A DNA stretch of 64,000 bases from Saitoella complicata NRRL Y-17804 (Eukaryota; Ascomycota; Saitoellomycetes; Saitoellales; Saitoellaceae). Shown here piece by piece: positions 46,601 through 57,745 of the stretch. Made by a program: the position numbers and the translations under genes. The stretch's first letter is position 1. Each line of letters opens with the position of its first letter. Below the pieces are notes generated by a model. That model saw only the letters and a program-made list of their open reading frames with translations. It made no database searches and was not told the origin of the DNA. Location of the stretch: positions 124,001 through 188,000 of the forward strand of contig NW_017566998.1 in the NCBI RefSeq assembly GCF_001661265.1, given 5' to 3'.

Positions 46601-49600
46601 TCACAGCTCAATCTTACCCACCCTCAATTGCAAGGTCCAATCCTCCGTAATGGTGACAGCAGGGTCCCTAACGGTCAACACTCCAACCTTCCCATCACCG
46701 CTCTTTACATACTCCACCTCCGTCTCCCACTTCTTTCCACCCTGCAAAACATCCACAGAATGCACTTGACCCAGCTGCTGTCCATTTGCACCGACAATGA
46801 TGACCTTTTCCACCCGCACCCTCTCCATATCCTTCAAAAACTCCCCTGGTGCGGCATCATTCAAACTGTCACTTCTCAACGTTGCCTTCTTTCCATCGAA
46901 AGTGAAAGTACGCTCGATGTAGCCGCCCTTAGTATAATCAAACGTCTCCCCATCGTCCAAATAAAATCTTCCCTTCGCATTCCCATCCTTATCCAACGCA
47001 ACAACCAAAGTAAACGGATCATACTTCATCGCGGGCGAGGACCTCCTAGGACGATCACGTCTCACAAAGATGTTACCACCCTGAATCAACATGGGGGTCT
47101 TATCAATCGGTGCATAAACCGTCGTCTGTCCCTTTCCTTGATGCACGTCGTAGTTGCTGTAATCATAGTACGGCTGCTCATCACCAAGCCAAACACTGAC
47201 GCTGTCATGACCCTCCTTCGTAACAGGCTTAGCCAAAATCCCCGAATCCCCAAGGAAGAACTGATCATCAACCCCAAAGCCCTCCTCCACATCCGGAAAC
47301 GCCAAATACATCGGCCGCAAAACTGGCATGCCATCAACACTCGCCCTCCTAAACGCCGTATACCACGTTGGCAACAACCTATACCTCCCCCGAATGGCCT
47401 CCTTCATGTAGCCTGTCCACGGCTCCCCCGCCAACCACGGCTCCCGCCTCTTGGTATCAATATGCGCATGTGCCCTGAAGAACGGATAGAATGCTCCAAC
47501 CTGATACCACCTCGCCAACAACTCCGGACTCGGATTACCGAAAAAGCCACCGACATCCGCACCGGTGAATGTCATACCGGCGATTCCGTTCGAGAGAACC
47601 ATGGGGATCGAGACTGCGAGGTGGTCCCAGTTACCGAGGTTGTCGCCAGTCCAGGAGGCTGAGATGCGTTGGGTTCCGGCAAAGAAGGAGCGGGTGAGGA
47701 TAAAGGGACGCAAAGGCTTGTCGCCGTCGCGGTTCATCAGTGCCAGAGCTGTGGCATTGTGAAACACCATTCCATTGATGTTGTGAACATCACGATGCTC
47801 CCACCCACCTTCATGAATATTATCCTTCGGCATCGTGATCTCAGGGCCACTGAAAACCGCAGGCTCATTCATATCGTTCCAGACATACAAGTTCTTCGCA
47901 GAGCCCTTGTACGCATCATACGTCATCAGACTCTTCCACCACTCCACGGCCTTCGGCTTGAAGAAATCAACCCAAACCGAGGAACCGGGCCAACACCACC
48001 CCTCATAGTTATTCCCATTGTTGTCCTTGACAATGACGTCGTTCTCCTTCGCACCCTGGTACACGTGGTAATTATCATCTTTCTTAATATGCGGATCGAC
48101 AATATTGACGAGCTGTAGGACGAATCGTTAGCCAGTCACACGAGTGTAAATCTGCCTCGATCATCCGACCTTTCTCTGTTTCTTATCCAACGCTTCCAGC
48201 ATCTTCTCCGGTTCCGGAAAATTAGCCTCATCCCACGTCAAATACCTCTTGCCATCCGTGTGTTCCACGTCGAGCCAGATAACATCATACGGGATATCAT
48301 GCTCATCGAATTTGGCGTCGACTTGTGCGACGTCATCCTGTGAAAGGTAGTTCCACCTACACTGGTGGTACGCGATCGAGAATGTCTGAGGGAGCGCGGT
48401 GGTCCCGGTCAGTTGGGAGTAAGACTTGATGTTCTCCTCAGCTGTGGGCCCAAGGAAGACGAACACGTCCAACAACCCAGATTCCGAGAACCAATGGGTC
48501 TGAGTCGTAGTTCTCTCGGTCTGTATTAAAACTTCGTCAGCAAACCGTGTCCACAGTTTCCTAATCAACGAGTTGAAATACCCTCTTCTTCACAACATCA
48601 ATCCAAGTCTCCGCCCCATTCAACCAAAACACAGCAACATCCCCTCCTTTCTTATGCGCCTGCATGAACGGAATCGCACCGTAAAGACTCATCGGGCTAT
48701 CAAACTCATACTCAAACACGTCCAGATTATACAACCGATACGGTTCGTCGTAGGCTCCATCCCCACCACCACGAGTCTCGCGTAGAGAGAGCGGGGAGGC
48801 GTGTTCCGGGATGCCGAAGACGTGGTCGTATCCGATAAAGGAGATATCGAGACCGACAGATTCGGGGCCACGGGGTTTTGTGTCGGATTTTCCGGAGAAG
48901 GATTCGTCGAAAAGGCCGTGCTGATCCACACCCTCCTCGGGAGTCGAGTCGCGTGGGCGCCAGTGCTCCATGTTGAAAAGACCACGGTCGTTCAACACGA
49001 TCTGCTCCTCGCCGTCACGCATGAATTTGAGGGAGAACGGGGAGTGTGTGATGACTGCCTCGAAATTCTTGGCGGGTCCATACTTGACAACGGTGATCTC
49101 GTCGTTCGCAAAAATGGCGGAGGAGTCGATACTGGTATCTGCGTCGAGTCCACCAACGATCGTCCATTTCTCGGCTTCGTTGTAGCGTTCTTTGCGGATG
49201 CGGTCGTTACTCAACTCGATCTGGCCGAGTTGACGTTTCTTCTCGTCCAGGGTCACTCTCGCAACCCCGGAAGCAAGAAACGAGACAGTGAGAGGAAGCT
49301 CAACGGTCTCGGCACCACCATTGAGGGATTTGAGAACAATGCCCGTCAACACCCCCGAATCAACCGCAATAGTTGCTGGATTAAGTGCGTACGGCGCAGT
49401 CCACTTCGGAGCCTCAGCGGCTCGATCCGCCAATTGCCTGTTACGGTGGCAGAAACTGTTCATGCCAATGTCAGTCGTCACCACAGAACTGGAAGTCTAC
49501 CGTTGGCAAAAACCTCGATTGATGACATTTCTTGAAATCGTGTTGTTTTACGGCGATAACTGACCCCGCGATTGCGAGGAAGAAGGTTAGGAGGAACGCT

Positions 49601-49629
49601 CGGCATAACCTCCCGGTGGTTGCTCGCAT
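46601..49629 (-). CDS. ROT2: Glucosidase II alpha subunit (GH31, ER N-glycan trimming)
   Basis: Exons 49629-49514, 49455-48582, 48520-48170 and 48112-46601; 950 residues. A signal peptide (MRATTGRLCRAFLLTFFLAI) precedes the conserved start VKQHDFKKCHQSSFCHRNRQ. The catalytic (beta/alpha)8 barrel carries IPYDVIWLDVEHTDGKRYLT and the nucleophile motif LYVWNDMNEPAVFSGPEITM. The second motif follows in SWTGDNLGNWDHLAVSIPMV and GADVGGFFGNPSPELLARWY. The C-terminal beta domains end RVGKIEL. Glucosidase II removes the two inner alpha-1,3-glucoses from N-glycans, controlling the calnexin cycle; the beta subunit retains it in the ER. Length and all family motifs are complete. Confidence 0.96.
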
Positions 49630-50747
49630 TCTCTATGGTCTTGAGTGGGTGCGAGAACGGGATGGAGGGGTCGAGGTGGTGTTTCGGGTTGTTACCGTGA
49701 CGAGCCGCTGCGGTGCTTTGGCCTGCCTGAGGTCTGCAGGCCATGACGTCCGACTGAAGGACAGCTCGGTTACATGGATCCGACAAGGGAAGAGTGAACT
49801 CATGATGATTCAATTGGCGTTTTTCTATCCGTCTTTCACCTCCTTCAATCGCCATCTTCAACGTCGCAACTGACTTCCATATGCGCGCTTTCTGCCCAGC
49901 CGCTGTCCTCCAATTGAAGCTCAGAAAGGCGATCAACGAGCAAGAAGAACCGAAAGATGGCTCAATTGAACGATGCTGAGATCGCGCCGTGCATTCCGAG
50001 ATAACTCTAAAGTGCGATGTTCATTTGCACATCGACAGTCATCACATTGTCTCGAACGGCGAAGTCCTTTAGAATGTATGGAGGAGAAGTGTTCTAGGGT
50101 CATTATCGTGCGACGAGCTCTTCCACGACGCGAGCGACTTACCGCCTATCGGAACCTCTTCGGCTCCCTCTCCACAATCTCTATTATGCCTCCATCGACC
50201 TTTCATGCGCTCGCCAGAACTTCGTGATAGAACAACCCAGAAAATCGCTCATTGCGACACATGTCAGCTCTCGCTGATCGCCGTGTTTTCCACTCGCCTT
50301 CCAAGGCCCTGAAATGAAATCGTACTTTAAGAAATTGATGTCATTGTTCGCACGCCCGCTACACCTTCACGTCACTTCCTCCGCCGCCGGGCCTTATCTC
50401 CTCGATCCTGCCCAAGGGCGAGACCGATGACGGGTAAATCCCCTCGCTCACCTTTCCCGGGTCTGTAGGCTTTCCTGCACCTCGCGACCGTTCGACACGC
50501 CTACAAGCCCTGTCGTTATATAGTCCGTGGGGGGTCGAACCTAAAGTCGCACTTGTCGCACCTAACCGAGTACTTGAGCACCCCTCCACCAGAAAGTGTG
50601 AGCGCCGCGGAGATCCTTTAAGCGCGACAATTGCAACTAAGAGCCATATACAGTACGCAGGATAAGTCGAGGTTGTACGGAATTCTATAAAAGGACCCTG
50701 CGTTCCTCTGCGATTTCCCCAGCAACAGGAAAGCGACAATTGACGAA
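49630..50747. promoter_or_regulatory. Long divergent intergenic region (1.1 kb) with TATA box for the transporter
   Basis: This lies between the glucosidase II and Git1-like starts. A clear TATAAAA occurs at 50686-50692, 56 bp before the transporter ATG. No larger coding frame is credible. I looked for a Pho4-type CACGTG near the transporter and did not find one. Confidence 0.6.
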
Positions 50748-52329
50748 ATGGACGCGACTGTGGTGAACGGACAGTCAAAAATGATGGTTAGGCCAGCGGG
50801 CATGGCTGCAGTATGGCCCGTGATCGCCTGTGGTGTCGGTCTTTTCTCAGGTACTTTCCCTTCCTCCGTCCTCCTCCAATCCTTGTTTCTAAACTTGATG
50901 CGCAGATGGTTATTTGAACGGCGTCATCGGTTCCGTGAACACGCTCCTCGCCCAAATCTACCCCAACGAATACGCTGGCTCAACCTACTCTAAGCGAATC
51001 TCCTCCATCGTCTTCGTCGGCACCGTTGTTGGGCAACTCCTCTTCGGCTATTTTTCCGACAAAATTGGTCGCAAGTTCGGTATCTTGTCCGCGACGATCA
51101 TCGTCATTGTTTTCTCGGCGTTGAGTGCCGGGAGTTATGGAGCGGGAGGCAGTGTGAAGGGGATGTTTGCGGCGTTGACGGTGTATAGGTTTTTCTTGGG
51201 GATTGGGATCGGGGCAGAGTATCCTGCGGGATCTGTTGCGGCGAGTGAGGCGACGAATGATTGTAAGAAGGGGTGGAGGCATGCGCTTTTCATCGCCGTT
51301 ACGAACTGCGTGATCGACGCTGGGTTCGTTATCGCTGCATTCGTCCCCCTTGTGTTGGTCTGGATCTTCGGCGAGAATCATACTCGCGCCATCTGGCGTA
51401 TCGCACTCGGCCTCGGTGTCGTCCCACCGCTCGCAATCTTCTGGGTCCGTCTCAAGCTCAAGGAACCCGAGCGTTTCCAAACTCAGTCCATGCGCAATGT
51501 CCGTATCCCTTACCTCCTCGTTTTGAGGAGATACTGGTTCCGCCTCATCGCGATCTCGATCGTTTGGTTCTTGTACGACTTCACCGCCTACTCCTTCGGT
51601 ATCTTTTCCTCCCCTATCCTCGAACGTATCATCCCGAACCCTACGCTCGTCGAGACCTTCGGGTGGAACACCGTTATCAACCTCTTCTATATCCCCGGTG
51701 CCTTCGCCGGTGCTTTCGCCTCCGACTGGCTCGGCCCCAAGACTTGTTTGGTCGTCGGTGTCACACTCCAAGCCATCATCGGGTTCTTCATGTCCGGGTT
51801 CTACTCCAAGCTCGTCGAGAATGTCGCCGGATTCGCTGTCATCTATGGAATCTTCCTCACGTTTGGTGAGTTCGGGCCCGGTGACAACATCGGTCTCATC
51901 GCATCCAAGTCCTTTCCCACGGCTGTGCGCGGCCAGTGCTACGGCATCGCCGCCGCCATCGGAAAGATCGGAGCATTCGCCGGTTCTTACGCTTTCACCG
52001 ATATCATCAACGCTTTTGGTGGGTCCTCCACTGACCGTGGTAACTCTGGTCCATTCTTCGTTGGTTCGGCGTTCGCGGTGGTCATTGCGTTGATCACACT
52101 TTTCTGCTTGCCGAAGTTGAGTCAGGAGTGTATCGAGGAGGAGGACATTGCGTTCCGTGCGTACCTCGTGGATCAAGGATGGGATGTTAGTAAGATGGGG
52201 TTGTTGAAGGAGTCGTCAATTGCGACGGAGGCTGGGGAGCACATGTCGACTTCAGCGGAGATGATTGGTAGTGCCGACGAGAAGAAGGGGCAGGTGCAGC
52301 CTATCTACACCGCTGAGCGTGCGTTGTAA
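50748..52329 (+). CDS. GIT1: MFS transporter, Git1-like (glycerophosphodiester/phosphate:H+ symporter family)
   Basis: Exons 50748-50850 and 50906-52329; 508 residues with about 12 membrane segments. SDGYLNGVIGSVNTLLAQIY, the MFS motif GYFSDKIGRKFG and GIGIGAEYPAGSVAASEATN match the Git1/Pho84 branch of sugar-phosphate symporters. SFPTAVRGQCYGIAAAIGKI is the matching second-half motif. Yeast Git1 imports glycerophosphoinositol and glycerophosphocholine when phosphate or inositol is scarce. Substrate is inferred from the family only. The TATA box is well placed 56 bp upstream. Confidence 0.85.
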
Positions 52330-52679
52330 ATACGCCAAAGCATAAGATGAACTTGGTGAGCACGAGAGGACGGAGGAGAAAGCGCTATTTTTGCCACGGC
52401 TGTAATGGAGGAAGAATAGGCGACGCGTTACGACGAGCCAGACTTTTGGGCCATTCGATCTTAAACATATCAATTATATCCTTCTGCATCACGAAACGGC
52501 CATGCCCAATTGAACCTTCCTTCCTCTCATCGAGGTGCACATGACGTAGGACCCCGCGTTTCGGCCTGGGATGTGCACCTGTCCATTCCACCGAAGACAG
52601 ACCATGAACCTCACCACCAAGACCATTGACAATTGATCCCAAGTTGAAAACAATCTGATCAGCCCGAGTAGCCACAACC
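52330..52679. other. Intergenic region, 350 bp
   Basis: This runs from the transporter stop to the epoxide hydrolase start on the same strand. No convincing feature is seen; the ORFs here are antisense shadows. Confidence 0.4.
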
Positions 52680-54116
52680 ATGTCCACCAAACCCTCCATC
52701 GGCGTCCAAGTCTCCGGCGCAACCTTCGAAGCCCCCTTCGCACGCCCCTTCACCATCTCAATCCCCGACTCCTTCCTCGATCTCACCCGTCAAAAACTCC
52801 TCCTCACCCGCTTTCCAGACGAACTCGAATCATCCGGCTGGGAGTATGGGATACCGCTGTCAATGGTCCAGAACCTGCGTGACTACTGGTTGGAGAAGTA
52901 TGATTGGAGGAAAGAAGAAGCGAAGATGAATGAGCTCGAGAATTTCAAGATGAGGGTGCCCGTTATCGAACACGATACGTTGGATGTGCATTTTGTGCAT
53001 AGGAGGAGTTCGAGGGTTGATGCGATTCCGCTACTCTTTGTTCATGGATGTAAGTCGTATGCTATTGCCATGAGACTGCAAGCTGAGTTCAATTCAAAGG
53101 GCCCGGCAACTTCACCGAAGTCACCAAAATCCTCCCGCTACTTACCGAACCCCAAGACCCCTCTCTCCCCGCCTTCCATGTCGTAGCTCCAAGTCTCCCT
53201 GGTTACGCCTTCTCCGAGGCTCCCAAGAAGGTAGGATGGATCGCCCAGTTAGCAATCATGACCGGGGCTAATTCTCCCACAGTCAGGTTTCGGCGTCGCC
53301 AAAATGGCAGAATGTTTGAAGAACCTCATGGTCGCACTCGGGTACGACGAGTTCGTCTGTCAAGGCGGTGACTGGGGATCTTGGATAACACGTACACTCC
53401 CCCTCCTCCACTCTCCCTCCCTCCCCAACCACTAACATATATCATTCAAAGGCATGCTCGCCCACCTCTACCCCCAAAACTGCCTCGCCCTCCACCTAAA
53501 CTTCCTCTATGCCTCCCCTCCACCCCCCTCCTCCCCCCTCTCCTGGCTCGCCTCAAAACTCCCCTACATCTTCTACTCCTCAAACGAACGCTACGGCCTC
53601 GCCCGCACCGCCAAGATGATCGAAAAAGGCACTGGATACCAGAAGATTCAGAGTACGCGTCCACAGACGTTGGGGTATGCGTTGACGGATTCGCCGGTTG
53701 GGTTGTTGGCTTGGATTGGTGAGAAACTCGGGAACTGGGTTCATGGGAACGTGGAACAAGGGGGACCATGGGGCCCGGATGATTACATCACATGGACCAT
53801 GCTCCACTGGATCCCCGGCCCAACCCCCGCAACCCGCATCTACAAAGAATTCACAGCCGAACGCACCCTCCTAACCGAAACCCCCAACTTCGTCCGGCAA
53901 CCAACCGGCGTCTCGAATTTCGCCAAAGAAATATACCTCATGCCGGAGAGTTGGACGAGGAGGTTGGTGAATTTGAGATGGAGTCGGTGGCATGGGGAGG
54001 GAGGGCATTTTGCGGCGTGGGAGAAGCCGGAGGTGTTGGTTGAGGATGTTAGGGAGTTTTTTGGGGGGTTGTTGGGGAGGGAGTTGAGGGTTGGGATGGT
54101 GAAGGCGAAGTTGTAA
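52680..54116 (+). CDS. Epoxide hydrolase (EHN domain plus alpha/beta hydrolase)
   Basis: Exons 52680-53049, 53100-53230, 53283-53391 and 53452-54116; 424 residues. The N-terminal EHN domain has PFTISIPDSFLDLTRQKLLL and WRKEEAKMNELENFKMRVP. The oxyanion-hole motif HGWPGNF is formed across the first splice junction. The nucleophile Asp is in VCQGGDWGSW and the catalytic His in HGEGGHFAAWEKP near the end. SSNERYGLARTAKMIEKGTG contains the lid region with a likely proton-donor Tyr. Microsomal-type epoxide hydrolases of this architecture open epoxides to diols. No signal anchor is seen, so it is probably soluble. All core residues are present. Confidence 0.92.
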
Positions 54117-54290
54117 GCTGATGTTCTGTATACGTACTTGTAATGGGTGAAGGCAGCTGGTCAACGAGACTAAAAGCGATTTGATCTATTGATGATTGGT
54201 ATGGGAAATTTGTCCCTTGGGTATCTAACGATAAGCATACGATAAGGTCCGAAGCAAATATACCTAGTATTCCTTCCTCTCTCCAATCAC

Positions 54291-55270
54291 TTAGACAGTC
54301 TCAACAGTGTCCTTGTATGTATTATTCACTGTCGGCAACTCCGTCCCCCCACTCCCATCAACATGCACCACCTCCTTCGTCCCGTACCAAAAATACTGAA
54401 ACGCACACGTAAAATCAAAAATCGTCTGGATAACCGCACACAACTTGAACTGCAACGCCATCGGCTTCCCAAACAAAAAGTACGAGGTCTTGAAGATATC
54501 TCCGCCGATCCAGGCGACGAGGACAGAGGGACGGAAACCGCGGCAAGATTTGTTGCGGTAGTTTGTGTAGGCTTGGGGGATTGGGAGGGTTGCTTCGATA
54601 CCGAGGGCGAGGAAGCCGATTAGTTCGATGTAGGAGGGGATCCAGCCGAGGAGGATTTGGAGGAGGATCACGGAAGCGGCGAAGGCGCCCAAAAACTGTA
54701 ACAAGATTGTCAGTAGGCGAGCAGAGATTCGTCTTACTGAAGGACATGCTACCTCCCAGTACGTTTGCGCACGGCGCCATTGCCAGAGGTCGAAGGGACG
54801 GCGCCAGCCGTCCCAATGAGAGGAATGCGCTGGTCGGTAATCTAACACAGATTTGAGGAGGACGAGCTGTGACACGTATGTTAACAAGCCTTCTGACGGG
54901 CTCGACATAGACACTACCTGAGTAAAAATCATGACGATAGCCTGAATGAACAAACTCGTCTCAAACGGCTTTCCGAACCAGAATAGTACTCGGAGGATAC
55001 TCGACACCAACATGATTCCGCAAATGTCGATACTGGTAGACTGTCAGCCCAGCCTCCCACAAATCCCATGGAGTCCAAACTGACCTGAATCCTTGTGACG
55101 ACCGTTTCTTGTTAATTGACCATATCATGTCACCATACGACGTCAACGGACTCGAAATGAAGAACACTGCACGTCACGATCAGCACAAGTGCTTCGCCCA
55201 TCCAAGGAGCCAACTGAGCAGACGTACACCCCATGACAACGTCAGCTAGCCATTGTACCCAACCGCTCAT
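54291..55270 (-). CDS. PQ-loop repeat membrane protein (SLC66A2/Any1-like)
   Basis: Five exons: 55270-55228, 55166-55085, 55032-54918, 54866-54753 and 54695-54291; 252 residues. Two PQ-loop-type helix pairs are visible: FFISSPLTSYGDMIWSINKK with RSSQGFSIDICGIM, and LALGIEATLPIPQAYTNYRN with KSCRGFRPSVLVAWIGGDIF. The second holds the Pro-Gln of the name. Seven membrane segments are predicted. Proteins of this subfamily (human PQLC1/SLC66A2, yeast Any1) act at the Golgi/endosome and are linked to phospholipid scrambling or flippase balance; no substrate is asserted. The first intron could splice at two neighbouring GT donors; only GTACGT keeps the frame. Confidence 0.85.
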
Positions 55271-55429
55271 GTTCAACAGCAATTGACTGTAGGGAGTGAA
55301 TGCTGTTATGGTGTTTTCAGTGATGACAAGCAGGCGCCCAAGGGATTTAGGGGTAGAAGCAGGGCGCGAGACAGTTGGCCATACAGAGAGGCTGTCATAA
55401 GCGATGAAGGACAATCAACCAAACCCAGG

Positions 55430-56341
55430 ATGAATGCTGCAATTGCAACACTCCAAGAGATATGTCAAGACCATAGAGACCGTCTACGGCGACATTGTGA
55501 CCATATCGCTTCCAATCAGGTCGGTCGCAACTTAAGAGCACCAACAACCTTGTGATAGCAAGTGCTGATGGGATTGACAGAACGGCATAACCTCCAAAAC
55601 AGAGAAGGTCGACACCTTAGCGACACAGGTCGCCAACATCACTGCTTCAAGAGCAAGGAGAATTGAGAAAGATGCTGAAGCATTACGCGGAGGTACGACT
55701 TAACCATGGTTTTTCCTGCTACGGGAAGACTAATTTGATTGTCACAGTTGAGCGTGTTGCTGAAGCTGCTGAGCGGACGTATGCGTCGCTTGAGGCGGTC
55801 TTGACGACCTTGAAGTCAATTGACGCCTTGTTGCCGAGAGAAGAGCGATTGGGAACAGACAACTCGGCACACAAGGAGCACTACCCAAGGTAAGTCACCC
55901 CGTACCAGCCTTACAAATGGCGGCTGACCAGGACCCAGGTTACATGCCCTCCTTTCGTCACGTACGAAACATGCGCCGCTTACCAAGACGCCAAGACACT
56001 GTTCGGGCCGACCTACACTACGACACAAGAAGTCACAAGCAACCCTCCTAACCGCCGCTCCAGCCCTCAAACTCCGCACCCTCACCCCGACGGCCTCAAC
56101 GTCCCTTAACGTCGCGTCCCTACCAGTACCAGAAGCCGATGGAGTCAGTACACGGAGTACAGTAGCAGAAAGCTCTCGGAGTCGGTGGACGATAGCGAGT
56201 CGGAGTTTTTCTGTTTTGGGGAGTTTGATGGGTGGGAGACGGGAGCCGACGGAGGTTAGGGCGGAGGATAAGTTGAGGATGATGGTTGGTGATCGGAGAC
56301 GGGGGAATAGGGTTGTGAGCGAACCAATCGGTAGACGGTAG
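55430..56341 (+). CDS. Coiled-coil protein of unknown function (248 aa)
   Basis: Exons 55430-55519, 55581-55692, 55748-55889 and 55939-56341 keep one frame. The N-terminal half is helical with coiled-coil character: MNAAIATLQEICQDHRDRLR, TEKVDTLATQVANITASRAR, VERVAEAAERTYASLEAVLT. The C-terminal half is basic and Ser/Thr/Arg-rich. The helices resemble small tethering-complex or BLOC-1-type subunits, but I cannot name a homologue. The last exon has a mirror ORF on the other strand. The divergent PQ-loop gene starts 160 bp away. Confidence 0.55.
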
Positions 56342-56486
56342 AAACGGCATATCAAATGCAACTTTGGAAGTCACGCGTGTGTATTTCATTCCCTACGGCC
56401 TTGGAATCTTCTTCGGCATCCGGCGCGATGCATTCGGGCGACTTCTACCGAAATGGGAAGTTCGCTTACAAATTACATCAGCGCGA

Positions 56487-56493
56487 TATAAAA
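56487..56493 (+). promoter_or_regulatory. TATA box of alkenal reductase gene
   Basis: TATAAAA, 64 bp before the ATG at 56557. With the strongly C-ended codon use of the gene it suggests high expression. Confidence 0.6.
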
Positions 56494-56556
56494 CGCTCGA
56501 GCCGCCTAACTTTTCGAGTCTCCATACAAGATAAGATCATATATACAATAACAAAA

Positions 56557-57594
56557 ATGGTTCAGAACAAGTCCGTCAACTTCGTTGAGGTCCCCACGGG
56601 TTACCCCGTCAAGGACAAGACCATGAAGCTCGTCACCGGCGAGATCGACCTCGAGCAGAAGCTCGAGGACGGTGCCGTCATCGTCAAGGTTCTCTACGTC
56701 TCCATCGACCCTTACCAGCGTGGTCGCATGAGGGACGCGTCCATCAAGTCCTACGCCCCCGCTTTCAAGCTCAACGCACCCATCGACAACGGTGGTGTCG
56801 CCCGCGTCGTCAAGACCGCCAACTCCTCCTACAAGGAAGGCGACGTCGTCTACGGTTACTTCCAGTGGTCCGAATACCAGGTTATCTCCCCCCAGGAAGC
56901 CAAGGCTCTCCGCGTTGTCGAGAACAAGGAGGGTCTCCCTCTCTCACACTACGTCGGTGCCCTTGGTATGCCCGGTATGACCTCCTGGTACGGTCTCACC
57001 CTCGGTAAGCAAGAGAAGGGTAAGACGGCCTTCATCTCCGCTGCTTCCGGTGCCGTCGGTCAAATCGTCGGACAGCTCTGCAAGCGCCGTGGAATGTACG
57101 TCGTTGGATCCGCCGGAGAGGATGCCAAGGTCGACTTCCTCCTCAACGAGTGCCAGTTCGATGCTGCGTTCAACTACAAGAAGGAGGGGCCTCGTGATGC
57201 GTTGAAGAAGTACTGTCCTAACGGTATTGACCTTTACTGGGAGAACGTCGGTGGTGAGACTCTTGACGCTGTTTTTGAGGCCGCGAACGACTTTTCTACC
57301 ATCATTGCTTGTGGTATGATTTCTCAGTACAACACCACCGAGCCTTACGGTGTCAAGAACATCATGAACATCGTTGCCAAGCGTATCAAGATGCAGGGAT
57401 TCATCGTCCTCGACGAGTTCGACGGACAGTGGGTCCAGGACTTCTTCGCCGCCGTCCCTGGGTGGATCAAGAACGGTGAGATGAAGGTCAAGGAGGACAT
57501 TGCTGAGGGTCTTGAGAACGCTCAAGATGCTTTCATCGGTATGTTGCAGGGTAAGAACTTTGGTAAGGCCATGATCAAGGTTGCCCAGGAGTAA
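56557..57594 (+). CDS. NADP-dependent alkenal double-bond reductase (MDR / prostaglandin-reductase family)
   Basis: Single exon, 345 residues from ATG 56557. SIDPYQRGRMRD near residue 50, LGMPGMTSWYGLTLGKQEKG and the NADP-binding loop SAASGAVGQIVGQLCKRRGM are typical of the zinc-free medium-chain reductases that reduce alpha,beta-unsaturated carbonyls. DLYWENVGGETLDAVFEAAN and IACGMISQYN complete the signature. No zinc-binding Cys/His set is present, as expected. The family detoxifies reactive alkenals such as 4-hydroxynonenal. Codon use is strongly biased to C-ending codons, in contrast to its neighbours. Confidence 0.93.
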   Translation: MVQNKSVNFVEVPTGYPVKDKTMKLVTGEIDLEQKLEDGAVIVKVLYVSIDPYQRGRMRDASIKSYAPAFKLNAPIDNGGVARVVKTANSSYKEGDVVYGYFQWSEYQVISPQEAKALRVVENKEGLPLSHYVGALGMPGMTSWYGLTLGKQEKGKTAFISAASGAVGQIVGQLCKRRGMYVVGSAGEDAKVDFLLNECQFDAAFNYKKEGPRDALKKYCPNGIDLYWENVGGETLDAVFEAANDFSTIIACGMISQYNTTEPYGVKNIMNIVAKRIKMQGFIVLDEFDGQWVQDFFAAVPGWIKNGEMKVKEDIAEGLENAQDAFIGMLQGKNFGKAMIKVAQE

Positions 57595-57745
57595 AAACTG
57601 CACCAGTCAGTTGTACGATATGGAAATGCGTTGAGGGATCTATTTTTACATAGCAGTCACTACCTTGAGGAATGATAAGTTTCATTTTTGATTATCATCC
57701 TATCCGGACCGTATCGTAGTTGTCGGATATCCTCCACATCCCTCT

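Noticed and set aside
50515-50560. Possible tRNA B-box on the minus strand (GGTTCGACCCC)
   Set aside because: No A-box at the right distance and no cloverleaf could be drawn; judged a chance match.
50980-52176. A 398-codon minus-strand frame opposite the Git1-like transporter
   Set aside because: Highly charged, repetitive Asp/Glu/Arg translation typical of antisense shadow; the plus strand has clear transporter motifs.
55816-56361. A 181-codon minus-strand frame over the last exon of the coiled-coil gene
   Set aside because: It overlaps four exons that splice in one frame on the plus strand. The choice is not certain, since the plus-strand C-terminus is low in complexity too.
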